This document shows, in pieces, positions 1 through 6,951 of a DNA stretch of 7,487 nucleotides. The position numbers and the translations under genes were made by a program. The notes below the pieces were generated by a model. The model was not told the DNA's origin, did no database searches, and saw only the letters and a list, made by a program, of their open reading frames with translations. How positions within the stretch are numbered: position 1 is the first letter of the stretch; every line of letters starts with the position of its first letter. The DNA comes from Gemmatimonadales bacterium (GTDB lineage: Bacteria > Gemmatimonadota > Gemmatimonadetes > Gemmatimonadales > GWC2-71-9), in NCBI GenBank assembly GCA_013003805.1, contig JABDII010000019.1:1-7487 (forward strand), written 5' to 3'.

Positions 1-1299
1 CCGTACCTCTTCCTGGTCGTCGGGCGGCGGATGGGTCGGCCGATCCCGATTCACTTCGCCCATCTGATTGGCATTTTCGCGGGGTTTGGATTTGCACTCA
101 AGCCCCACTTCGCACTGGTGTGGGTGCTGCTCGAACTTTGGCTCGTGATCGCCAGCCGGGTGCGACCAACGGTCCGCCCGGAAAATGGGTGGGTTGGGGC
201 CGTGCTCGTTGCGTATGCCGTCTCGGTCTTTGTGCTGACACCGGAGTACGTCGAGCTTGTCCGCCGCTTTGGCGCCCTGTACCTGTCCTTCTTTCGGAAC
301 TCGCTGGTCCAGACCCTGCTCTTCGGGGAACGCTCGCGGCTGCCAATGGTGGCGCTGCTGGCCTATCTCGCACTGAGAAAGCAGTGTCCGAGGCCAGCCT
401 TGCTCACCGGGTTGGCCGTAGCGACTCTCGGACTGCTCGTGGTGGCGACCATTCAGCAGAAAGGGTGGAACTACCACTTCTATCCCACTGCCGCCGCGGC
501 GCTCCTCCTCCTCAGCACCATCGTGGTGACGGTGCGGCGTCCACTCACGTCGCTCGCTCATCGGGTCTACGGGGTGGCCGTCTTCGGCGTGGTGGTGGCG
601 GTGATGGCGAGTGCGATGTTGGTGTCCGCCTGGCGCCTAAGTGACCCTCGGGGCCCCAAGGTGGAGCCGCATCCGGAGTACTGGGAGCTGGAAGACCTGG
701 TGAGCCAGCGAGCGCGTGGGAGTAGGATCCTGGTCTTGTCCTGGGCGATGGGATCGGCCTGGCCGTTGACGTACGCGACCGGCGCCGAATGGTCGATGCG
801 GTTCCCGAGTCTCTGGATGATGTGGGTGCTCTACGCCAACCAGTTCTGGCAGCCTGAGCCCATCGGCTACCGATCGCCCGACAGCGAATCGTCGCAGGAA
901 CGGTTCCTTCGGGAAGCAGTGACTGAGGACCTGGAACGATCCCAACCTCAACTCCTCGTGGTGTTCGCCACCGCCCCCGACACCCCGGCGAGCGGGAGAC
1001 GGCGGCTCGACTATCTGGCGTATTTCTCCCGCGATCCGAGATTCGCTCGTCAGCTGGAGTTCTATCACTATCTCACCACGATCGGAATGCACGATGTGTA
1101 CGAGCGCGTCGCTGAGCCGAGTGCGGGAGGTACGCTTCGGCCGCCGCCACGGGACCTGGCTGACCAACCATTTCAGCCGCACCCTGGGAGGCGGGCCCCG
1201 CTATTCGACATCGTCGGGATGTTTCAGCTCCTCATGTTGCTTGGTGCGTGGACGTTCGCCCTCGCCACGAAGTGGCACTGGGGGAAACCTGCGACCTAG
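1..1299 (+). CDS. Polytopic membrane protein, GT-C glycosyltransferase-like (5' partial)
   Basis: The reading frame is open from the first base, so the gene begins upstream of the window; the ATG at 31 is internal. The first codon aligns with residue 155 of the paralogue that follows, so about 154 N-terminal residues are missing. Alignment to that paralogue is nearly gapless over most of the length, with shared stretches such as AGFGFALKP, LTPEY, KGWNYHFYP, RRLDYLAYFSR and HDVYERVAEP. The N-terminal part is a series of hydrophobic segments, followed by a soluble domain of roughly 180 residues and one last C-terminal membrane segment. This layout resembles GT-C membrane glycosyltransferases that use polyprenyl-phosphate sugars. 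The catalytic N-terminal loop is outside the window, so activity cannot be judged. The next gene follows after 45 nt on the same strand, suggesting co-transcription. The family call is by resemblance; substrate unknown. Confidence 0.85.
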   Translation, partial: PYLFLVVGRRMGRPIPIHFAHLIGIFAGFGFALKPHFALVWVLLELWLVIASRVRPTVRPENGWVGAVLVAYAVSVFVLTPEYVELVRRFGALYLSFFRNSLVQTLLFGERSRLPMVALLAYLALRKQCPRPALLTGLAVATLGLLVVATIQQKGWNYHFYPTAAAALLLLSTIVVTVRRPLTSLAHRVYGVAVFGVVVAVMASAMLVSAWRLSDPRGPKVEPHPEYWELEDLVSQRARGSRILVLSWAMGSAWPLTYATGAEWSMRFPSLWMMWVLYANQFWQPEPIGYRSPDSESSQERFLREAVTEDLERSQPQLLVVFATAPDTPASGRRRLDYLAYFSRDPRFARQLEFYHYLTTIGMHDVYERVAEPSAGGTLRPPPRDLADQPFQPHPGRRAPLFDIVGMFQLLMLLGAWTFALATKWHWGKPAT

Positions 1300-1330
1300 T
1301 CAACGGCCTCCGCGCGAGGGACGCCAACCT

Positions 1331-1334
1331 GGAG
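1331..1334 (+). promoter_or_regulatory. Ribosome-binding site supporting a GTG start at 1345
   Basis: GGAG lies 10 nt before the GTG at 1345. No ATG start gives a comparably complete protein, and this GTG reading includes the whole N-terminal membrane segment and acidic loop. Confidence 0.55.
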
Positions 1335-1344
1335 ACGTCGGGTA

Positions 1345-3105
1345 GTGGCTAATCCCGTCACTGGCCGGACCACTCTCGATGGCCGGCCGTGGGTGATTGC
1401 TGCAATCGTCGTGGGCATCGCGGCCCTCGGGTTGGCCGCCGAGTTCGTGGCGCCGCCGGACCCGGACAACGCCTTTTTCCTCTATGCTGCCGGGCGGGTG
1501 CTCGACGGCGCCAAGCTCTACGTCGACGTCGTGGAGATCAATCCACCACTCATCATCGCCTTCAACTTCCCGCCGATCCTGATCGCGCGACTGATCGGTG
1601 TCTCCGAACTCCTGGTCTTTCGGATCGGGGTCGCCTGCTTGCTTGGCCTTTCAATCTTGGCTTCACAGGTTGGACTACGCGCAGTCTTCTCCGCCCGGGA
1701 CTATCGCCTTCGTCACTACGTGACGGTCCTGATGGCCTTCGTTCTCTTTCTCTTGCCCGGCGAGGTGTTTAGCGAGCGCGAACATTTGATGCTCGCGCTG
1801 GTGTTGCCCTATCTCTTTCTGGCAATCGCACGGCAGATGGAACGGCCGGTCCCGGTTGTCCACGCCCACCTGGTCGGAGGCCTCGCAGGATTCGGATTCG
1901 CACTCAAACCCCAATTCGTGCTGCTCTGGGTTGCGCTCGAGCTGTGGCTGGCAGCGAGTCGGAGGACCGCCCCCAGGCTCCGTGCGGAAAACGCGTGGGT
2001 GGTGTGCGTTCTCGCAGTGTACGCCGTCGCGGCACTCACGCTGACGCCCGAATACCTCGACGTCGTCCGCCAACTCGGTGGGCCGTACCTGGCATTCCTC
2101 CGGAACTCGCCGATCGTGACGCTGCTGTTCGGTGAAGGGACCCGGCTCCCGTTGGTGGTACTCCTGGCCTACCTGGCCCTGCTAACACGGTTGCCGCGCC
2201 CGGGGCTAGTGACAGGGCTCGCCATCGCAGTGCTCGGGTTGTTGCTCGTGGGCACGATCCAGGGGAAAGGATGGGCCTATCACTTCTACCCCGCTTCTGC
2301 GACCGCTCTGATTCTCCTCGGGCTCATGGTCGCGACCGTCACCCGCCCGCTCACATCATTGGCGTCGCGCGTCTATGGCGTGGTCTCCTATGGGCTCGTG
2401 GCCGCTGTGTTCGTGAGCTCGGTGGTCGTGGGTGCGTGGCGCGTGCTGGAGCCAAGAGGACCGAACGTCGAGCCGTTTCCGGAGTTTTGGGCGCTGGCCG
2501 ACCTGGTGCGAGACCGCGCGGAGGCCCAGCCGATCATGGTCCTGTCGTACCACATGCGCTCGGCTTGGCCGCTCGTTCCCTACGCAGGCGCCGACTGGTC
2601 GCTGCGGTATCCCAGTCTGTGGATTCTCTGGGTGTTGTACCGCGACCAGTTCACGCAACCGGAGCCGCTCGTCTACCGCCCAAGCGGAACCGAATCCTCG
2701 CTGGAACGCTCCTTCAAAGACGCGGTCCTCTCCGATTTGGAGCGGGAGGAGCCACGTCTCATAGTCGTGCTGGGGTCGGCGCGGGACGCGTCTGGAAATG
2801 ATGCGCGTCGGCTCGATTACCTAGCGTACTTCTCGCGGGAGCCACGCTTCGCTCGACAGTTCGCTTTCTATCGGTATGTCGCGACTCTCGGGCAGCATGA
2901 TGTGTACGAACGCGTGGCCGAACCGGCCCCGGGCCCGCCCGCCCGCCCGCCGCGTCACGCCCAAGGGAACCTCGAACGGGCTACCCGACCCGGGTTACGA
3001 TTCGCGTTCGGTGGGCCGGAGCAGCGGGTGCGGTTCGTGATTTTCCTCGCTGCCATTGGAGTTGCACTCGGAACCGGGTGGCACCGAGTCCGCGGGGAAG
3101 CTTAG
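1345..3105 (+). CDS. Polytopic membrane protein, GT-C glycosyltransferase-like (complete paralogue)
   Basis: A 586-residue inner-membrane protein with about ten hydrophobic segments between residues 15 and 365, a soluble domain from about 370 to 545, and a final membrane helix at about 563-579. After the first helix comes an acidic loop, DPDN at 39-42, followed by GAKLYVDVVEINPP (55-68). Many bacterial GT-C/GT39-like proteins show this pattern: acidic residues, then G-x-x-Y-x-D and a Pro-Pro pair after helix 1. Further marks are SEREHL (143-148) and KGWAYHFYP (308-316). These suggest transfer of a sugar from a polyprenyl-phosphate donor on the outer face of the membrane; donor and acceptor cannot be read from the sequence. 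The GTG start is chosen because of GGAG 10 nt upstream. It follows its paralogue by 45 nt, and its TAG stop overlaps the stop of the convergent methyltransferase gene. Coding status is near certain; the enzymatic role is inferred. Confidence 0.88.
   Translation: MANPVTGRTTLDGRPWVIAAIVVGIAALGLAAEFVAPPDPDNAFFLYAAGRVLDGAKLYVDVVEINPPLIIAFNFPPILIARLIGVSELLVFRIGVACLLGLSILASQVGLRAVFSARDYRLRHYVTVLMAFVLFLLPGEVFSEREHLMLALVLPYLFLAIARQMERPVPVVHAHLVGGLAGFGFALKPQFVLLWVALELWLAASRRTAPRLRAENAWVVCVLAVYAVAALTLTPEYLDVVRQLGGPYLAFLRNSPIVTLLFGEGTRLPLVVLLAYLALLTRLPRPGLVTGLAIAVLGLLLVGTIQGKGWAYHFYPASATALILLGLMVATVTRPLTSLASRVYGVVSYGLVAAVFVSSVVVGAWRVLEPRGPNVEPFPEFWALADLVRDRAEAQPIMVLSYHMRSAWPLVPYAGADWSLRYPSLWILWVLYRDQFTQPEPLVYRPSGTESSLERSFKDAVLSDLEREEPRLIVVLGSARDASGNDARRLDYLAYFSREPRFARQFAFYRYVATLGQHDVYERVAEPAPGPPARPPRHAQGNLERATRPGLRFAFGGPEQRVRFVIFLAAIGVALGTGWHRVRGEA
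2933..2949 (+). repeat. GCCC tetranucleotide tract inside a gene
   Basis: Four perfect tandem GCCC units followed by GCC, encoding Pro/Ala/Arg-rich residues around 530-536 of the preceding membrane protein. The unit length is not a multiple of three, so gain or loss of one unit would shift the frame and change only the C-terminal tail and last helix. The aligned part of the upstream paralogue lacks this tract. Confidence 0.6.
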
Positions 3106-3845
3106 ACCTCGTCCTTTCGGGCAATGGCCAACAGGGAGAGTCCGGTCGGGAACCCGCGTGGACGACCATTGGGGACGAGGTGTCGGCGCTCGGACGCGAA
3201 GACTCTGGTCATGAGGCGGTTGGCCCAGGGAGGCGGCATAGAAAGATCGGCCTTGCCGACGCTTCGGATGATTCGACGCGCGAGCCGCGCCAACACCGCG
3301 GACGGGAAGAGATAGGAATTGAAGTAGGTAAGCTGCTCGATATGAAAGCCGGCGTCGTGGAGTAGGTGTTCGAGCTGGCCCTTCACGTAACGCCGCTTGT
3401 GGTCATTGATCACGTCGTGCTCCGACCAGAGCCACATGTGTGCCGGAACCGTGATCATCACGAGCCCGTGCTCGGTGAGGACTTCGCGGGCGTTCCGGAG
3501 AGCAGACAGGTCGTCGTCGACGTGCTCGATGACGTCGAAGAAGCCGACGGCGTCGAAGCGTTTGTCCGCGACGGCCGAGAAATCCTCGGTGGAACCGTGG
3601 ACGACTTGGGTCAAGCCGCGGTCTTGACAGATCTTGACGGCGGTGGGTGTCGGGTCGATGCCCCACGCGTCGAACTCTTGCTGAGCCGCCTCGAGGATGT
3701 ACCCTGTCGCGCAGCCCACGTCGAGGATACACCCCCCGCTGGGGAGGTAGTGCCTGAACAATGCCAGGAGAATCTGACGGCGCGCGACGAACCACCAATG
3801 GGATCGCTCGACCTCCAGGAACTTCCAATACAGGCTCTCATCCAT
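3102..3845 (-). CDS. Class I SAM-dependent methyltransferase
   Basis: A 247-residue soluble protein with a Rossmann-type methyltransferase core. SAM-binding motif I is ILDVGCATG (40-48). The acidic end of strand 2 is GIDPTP (62-67), a region before strand 4 reads FDAVGFFDVIEHVDD (98-111), and VPAHMWLWSEHD (133-144) follows. The N-terminal HWWFVARRQIL (17-27) is typical of the methyltransferases found in polysaccharide and glycolipid clusters, where they modify sugars or lipid intermediates; the acceptor here is unknown. The ATG start has GGGAG 8 nt upstream (3854-3858). It is the last gene of a three-gene operon, 33 nt after the PAP2-like gene. Its TAA stop overlaps the TAG of the convergent gene by 4 nt in total. 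No membrane segment is obvious, though residues 176-195 are moderately hydrophobic. The fold assignment is firm; the substrate is open. Confidence 0.9.
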   Translation of the reverse strand: MDESLYWKFLEVERSHWWFVARRQILLALFRHYLPSGGCILDVGCATGYILEAAQQEFDAWGIDPTPTAVKICQDRGLTQVVHGSTEDFSAVADKRFDAVGFFDVIEHVDDDLSALRNAREVLTEHGLVMITVPAHMWLWSEHDVINDHKRRYVKGQLEHLLHDAGFHIEQLTYFNSYLFPSAVLARLARRIIRSVGKADLSMPPPWANRLMTRVFASERRHLVPNGRPRGFPTGLSLLAIARKDEV

Positions 3846-3878
3846 GGAGCGGACTCCCGGGCATCGTAGGCCTGAAGG

Positions 3879-4916
3879 TCACGAACGCACCTGAGAGACG
3901 CGGGGCGCGCCCGCGGCCGATGAGGACGTCTTCACTCCTAGCACGGATGGCCAAAGCCCGACCAGCCACGAGGTCGCGGCGATAGCGCCGGCCGCCAGCA
4001 ACAGTCCTCCCGCCCCGTCCAGGGCGTAGTGCCAGCCCAGCATGACGGTTGATGCCCAGACCGTCAAGACCCACGGCACGGTGAAGAACATCGTCTTCCG
4101 ATTCCCGACCCCGAGCCAGTAGGCGGTCAGGCCCACCATCGCAATGTGGAGGCTCGGCATAGCGGAGACACCGCCCAGAAGTGCGGCGTTTAGCGTCACA
4201 TCGGCTGGATTCATCGCAATCAGCCGCGCGATGTATTCCATGGCCAATCCGCTGGGGGTTCCCTCGAGGTACCCGAACAATTCCGGTCGATAGAATGCGG
4301 GTCCCATAACCGGGGTTATGAGACCGATCAGCCGGCCCAAGTAGAAGATCAGGATAAAGGAAACGAAGAACCGCGTCAGCAGGCCGGGCTTTCGGCCAAT
4401 CACGAAGAGCAGGAAGACTGCGCCCAGCTCGATGGTCCAGGCGCTGTGATACAGGGTCTCCCAGGCCAAGACCAGGAACGCGTGCCCCGTGACCCAGTTG
4501 AAGAGCCCGCCTTCCAGCGCCCAGAAGAACGCGTCCCGCCACGCGGTCACCGACTCCAGCAGCGTTAGACTGATCAGCGTGATGTTCGCCGTCTGAATGA
4601 CGAAGTAGACCGCCGGTGCCATTAGCAGAACCGGCCAGAGCCCCAAGCTGAAGAAGCCCACTTGCCGCCAGAGCCCCTGCCGGCCGGGGAGGAGTCGTGA
4701 GGTGACGAAGGTGGCTCCGTCCCAGAGCAGGCCCCAGAGGAGTATGTGCCCTAGCGCGAACGCGAGCAGCACGCTGGTCTTGTCCAACCAGAAGGAAAAG
4801 CGAGACCCCACGGCCATCGCGACCAGAGCCGTGCTTACCAGGGAGACCCCACCGGTAGCGAGGATCAGGGCGAAGTGGACGGGAACCTCTCGCCAGTGCG
4901 CGCGAGTGACGCTCAT
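3879..4916 (-). CDS. PAP2-superfamily membrane protein, Aur1/inositolphosphotransferase-like
   Basis: A 345-residue polytopic membrane protein. Near the C-terminus it has the two conserved catalytic motifs of PAP2-type enzymes: SAMPSLH (251-257, with H257) and GWHYALDG (294-301, with H296 and D300). The spacing, and the lack of the classic K-x6-R-P motif 1, fit the PAP2_3 group. That group includes fungal Aur1 and related inositol-phosphotransferases, which move a phospho-headgroup between lipids, alongside bacterial phosphatases. Likely roles are a lipid phosphatase or a headgroup transferase at the membrane. Several hydrophobic helices precede the catalytic part (about 14-36, 47-64, 86-120, 160-175 and 180-200). 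The ATG is the only usable start, because an in-frame stop lies 27 nt upstream; the Shine-Dalgarno is weak (GAG 5 nt away). It sits 27 nt after the upstream operon gene. The superfamily is confident; the reaction is inferred. Confidence 0.85.
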   Translation of the reverse strand: MSVTRAHWREVPVHFALILATGGVSLVSTALVAMAVGSRFSFWLDKTSVLLAFALGHILLWGLLWDGATFVTSRLLPGRQGLWRQVGFFSLGLWPVLLMAPAVYFVIQTANITLISLTLLESVTAWRDAFFWALEGGLFNWVTGHAFLVLAWETLYHSAWTIELGAVFLLFVIGRKPGLLTRFFVSFILIFYLGRLIGLITPVMGPAFYRPELFGYLEGTPSGLAMEYIARLIAMNPADVTLNAALLGGVSAMPSLHIAMVGLTAYWLGVGNRKTMFFTVPWVLTVWASTVMLGWHYALDGAGGLLLAAGAIAATSWLVGLWPSVLGVKTSSSAAGAPRVSQVRS

Positions 4917-4943
4917 GTGGTCTCGTGCCGCATGGTTCGTTCC

Positions 4944-6476
4944 CTATTCGGTGGCCTTGCCGGCCCGGGATGCCTCATAGCAGGCCCAGAGTTTGTGATA
5001 GTCTCCTGGAGATCCATCATCCGGATGCTCCGACAGGGGGAAGCCGCGCTGAAGCAGGACCGCCCTGTCGTCGCAAAACCGCACACCCCAAGTGGAGTCG
5101 CGAGCGAGCTCGTGGGCCAAGGCCGATCCAGTGCCGAGGAGCGCGAGCGAGATGTTGCGCTCGTCGAACGTGTCCCGCCAGCCTGGCGTCAGGGTAATGG
5201 TCTCAATGAATTCACGGTACAGCTCGGTCCCGTAATAGTCGGTCCCGCCATCGATGAACACTCGTTGTTCAGGCCATGCGATGAGGAGGTAACCACCCCA
5301 GATGAACTCGTGGAACATGTTGCCCTCCACCCCTTCACGACGGGCCTCCTCGACGGCGGCCACGGGAAAGACCTGGGGACCAAACGCATTGGGCACCACG
5401 GTGACCGGTCCGATCGTGCCACGGTTGAGCGCTATGATGAGCAGAACGATGGTTATGCCTACAGCCCATGGACCAGTACGTCGGCGGTGCTCGTCCCGCT
5501 CGAAGACCGCTCGTACCCGGCCGATTGCCGGAAGCCGGCGCCATTCGGGATCGATATGGAGCGCGAACACAGCCAGCGCCGTGAGCCCGAAGAGGGCGAT
5601 GTTACGCTGGGCGATGAGGCTGAACGCGATGCTTGCCAAGACGAGAAACAACCGTGGATAGGTCGGGCGTTTGCGGCTCAGCGCGAGGCCGCCCACGGCA
5701 AGGAGCATGGCCGCCAAGAAGATCTTGCCGGTCCAGGTGTGGAAGTTGGGCGACATGAACTCATTGGTGACGTCGGTGAGGTAACTCTCGCCAAAGAAGC
5801 CCACCACGTGCGCGGGCAGGCCGATTCCGTTGGGGTTGATGACCGTGACCGCGGCGCCTACTACCAATGCCAGCCCGTAGTGCTTGGCCCAGCCGAGCCA
5901 CTTGGCGCGTTCCCCGGGAGCAGCGGCCTCCGCCAGAGCGCCCACCAAGTAGATGCCGATCAAGACCAGACCGAAGGCGAACCCCCCGTGCAGGTTGGCC
6001 CACACGACGAACAGGAGACCGTAGACCCAGAGCTTGGCCGGCCGCTCGCGTTCGAGGAGAAACAGCAACAACACAACCGCGAGGAACGTCACCAGGTGCG
6101 GTCGGGCCAACCAGTGAAGCCCTCCCAAGACGGCGGCCACGGTACCGGTGCAATAGGCCAGCAGGGGATCAACCCCCCGCCGGAGCAGAAAGCGCGAGAC
6201 CAGCGCGTAGGTCAGCGCGAGAAGCAAGCCGGCGAAGATGGCAACACCCGCCAGCCCGGTCAGCCCATAGATGCTGGCGTAGAGCACCTCGCTCAGCCAT
6301 TCGAAGGCGATAAATGGCTGGCCGGCCTTGGTCCAGGAGAAGAAATCCTCCCGCACCAATGCGCGATGCTCGAGCATGTAGCCCCCGAGCCGCAGGTGCC
6401 TCGGCAGGTCACCATCGCCGTTGACGAGCCGCCCATAGAAGACCAAGGGGATCACGAGCGCCCAGGTGACGAACAC
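4944..6476 (-). CDS. Large polytopic membrane protein of an unnamed widespread family
   Basis: The GTG at 6476 gives 510 residues. The N-terminal helix is followed by NGDGDLPRHLRLGGYML (19-35), DFFSW (44-48) and FEWLSEVLY (58-66). This resembles the first outer loop of bacterial polytopic proteins with a D-x-D...WHL...G pattern, a GT-C-like arrangement. Other conserved-looking blocks are WLARPHL (122-128), NLHGGF (161-166) and INPNG (213-217). The C-terminal soluble part has GNMFHEFIWGGYL (385-397) and VFIDGGTDYYG (406-416), typical of the same unnamed family. About ten helices span residues 4-355. Function is not established; a membrane glycosyl- or lipid-modifying role is inference. It is the first gene of the operon with the PAP2-like and methyltransferase genes. 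The GTG has no ribosome-binding site. The frame stays open upstream, and a strong site points to a CTG at 6527, which would give 527 residues with a polar N-terminus. Confidence 0.83.
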   Translation of the reverse strand: MFVTWALVIPLVFYGRLVNGDGDLPRHLRLGGYMLEHRALVREDFFSWTKAGQPFIAFEWLSEVLYASIYGLTGLAGVAIFAGLLLALTYALVSRFLLRRGVDPLLAYCTGTVAAVLGGLHWLARPHLVTFLAVVLLLFLLERERPAKLWVYGLLFVVWANLHGGFAFGLVLIGIYLVGALAEAAAPGERAKWLGWAKHYGLALVVGAAVTVINPNGIGLPAHVVGFFGESYLTDVTNEFMSPNFHTWTGKIFLAAMLLAVGGLALSRKRPTYPRLFLVLASIAFSLIAQRNIALFGLTALAVFALHIDPEWRRLPAIGRVRAVFERDEHRRRTGPWAVGITIVLLIIALNRGTIGPVTVVPNAFGPQVFPVAAVEEARREGVEGNMFHEFIWGGYLLIAWPEQRVFIDGGTDYYGTELYREFIETITLTPGWRDTFDERNISLALLGTGSALAHELARDSTWGVRFCDDRAVLLQRGFPLSEHPDDGSPGDYHKLWACYEASRAGKATE

Positions 6477-6535
6477 GAGATCGAAGATGGCCGGTTGAAC
6501 GGACTTCTTCTGGTGTGATTCTGTCAGGTCGCTAG

Positions 6536-6542
6536 CTCCTCT
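6536..6542 (-). promoter_or_regulatory. Strong ribosome-binding site pointing to a CTG start at 6527
   Basis: On the minus strand AGAGGAG is followed by 8 nt and then CTG (6527-6525), in frame with the membrane-protein gene. No ATG, GTG or TTG occurs in this frame between the stop at 6558-6560 and the GTG at 6476. This site either serves a rare CTG start or is fortuitous. Confidence 0.5.
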
Positions 6543-6610
6543 GGTTCCGGGTAGAGCCTACAGGTGCGCCGACAAAGGTACGCTCGGTTCCGCAAATCGG
6601 GTGCCCCAGA

Positions 6611-6649
6611 GTCTCGAGGGGGCGGGGGGGAGGGTGTTGGACCCGAGAC
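6611..6649. other. G-rich hairpin with quadruplex potential in the divergent intergenic region
   Basis: GTCTCG (6611-6616) and CGAGAC (6644-6649) form a perfect 6-bp inverted repeat. The loop contains G5 (6618-6622), G7 (6624-6630) and G3 (6632-6634), enough for four G-tracts with short loops. The rest of 6543-6744 shows no gene and no convincing promoter for the minus-strand operon. Confidence 0.5.
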
Positions 6650-6744
6650 CGGGCATGGGCCGTGATTCCGTCGGATGTGAGCCTCGACGGATAGCGGCAA
6701 CGGTGCGACGGTCACTCCTGTGGAGAATGGTTCACGAATAGGCC

Positions 6745-6836
6745 TCTAAGTTGTTGCGATATAATAGTGTATGGCGACACTGGATGGGTTCTCTGAGTCT
6801 CTTGCGAGCGCGCCGATTGCGCGGTACCTTCGCGCT
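6745..6836 (+). repeat. Promoter/leader repeat, copy A (upstream of the pilin gene)
   Basis: This resembles 7382-7475. The first block, 6745-6774, matches 7382-7411 at 21 of 30 positions and includes the -10 box. The last block, 6801-6836, matches 7440-7475 at 31 of 36 positions. The offsets are 637 and 639, so the order and spacing of the blocks are kept. The middle part is poorly conserved. Differences in the 36-nt block are not concentrated at third codon positions, so it looks like a DNA or RNA element rather than a coding remnant. Confidence 0.7.
6760..6765 (+). promoter_or_regulatory. Probable -10 box of the pilin promoter
   Basis: A perfect TATAAT in an AT-rich patch inside GC-rich DNA; the equivalent position in the second leader copy reads TAAAAT. 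No -35 hexamer lies at 16-18 nt, which suggests dependence on an activator. Transcription would start near 6772, giving a leader of about 180 nt before the pilin ATG. Confidence 0.5.
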
Positions 6837-6922
6837 ATCATAGGAAGAGAGCCAGCTGCCCCGCGACCCGAAACGGCGAGCGGATTGTTTTGTTGTCCGA
6901 TCAGACCGTCCGAGGTTGACTT

Positions 6923-6943
6923 CTCCTTCCACCTGATAAGGAG
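6923..6943 (+). promoter_or_regulatory. Hairpin that would sequester the pilin ribosome-binding site
   Basis: CTCCTT (6923-6928) is the exact reverse complement of AAGGAG (6938-6943), the core of the Shine-Dalgarno, separated by a 9-nt loop. A U-G pair (6922/6944) can extend it to 7 bp. In the mRNA this would mask the ribosome-binding site. The same CTCCTT with the following CC can instead pair with GGAAG-A-GAG at 6843-6851, leaving the site free. Confidence 0.45.
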
Positions 6944-6944
6944 G
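6938..6944 (+). promoter_or_regulatory. Ribosome-binding site of the pilin gene
   Basis: AAGGAGG, a near-perfect Shine-Dalgarno, 7 nt before the ATG at 6952. It fixes the start of the small pilin gene and indicates high translation when exposed. Confidence 0.85.
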
Positions 6945-6951
6945 CCACTTC

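Noticed and set aside
4875..6518. Long plus-strand open frame of 547 codons opposite the large membrane-protein gene
   Set aside because: It is an antisense shadow of a GC-rich gene. The minus-strand product has coherent membrane helices and family motifs, whereas this translation is a low-complexity, charged sequence with no recognisable domain.
6524..6715. Minus-strand open frame of 63 codons just upstream of the operon
   Set aside because: The start has no properly spaced ribosome-binding site, the product is Pro/Arg-rich without motifs, and it crosses the G-rich hairpin.
6772..6951. Cyclic-di-GMP or other known riboswitch in the pilin leader
   Set aside because: I looked for the conserved core sequences of known classes and found none; only the local hairpins described are supported.
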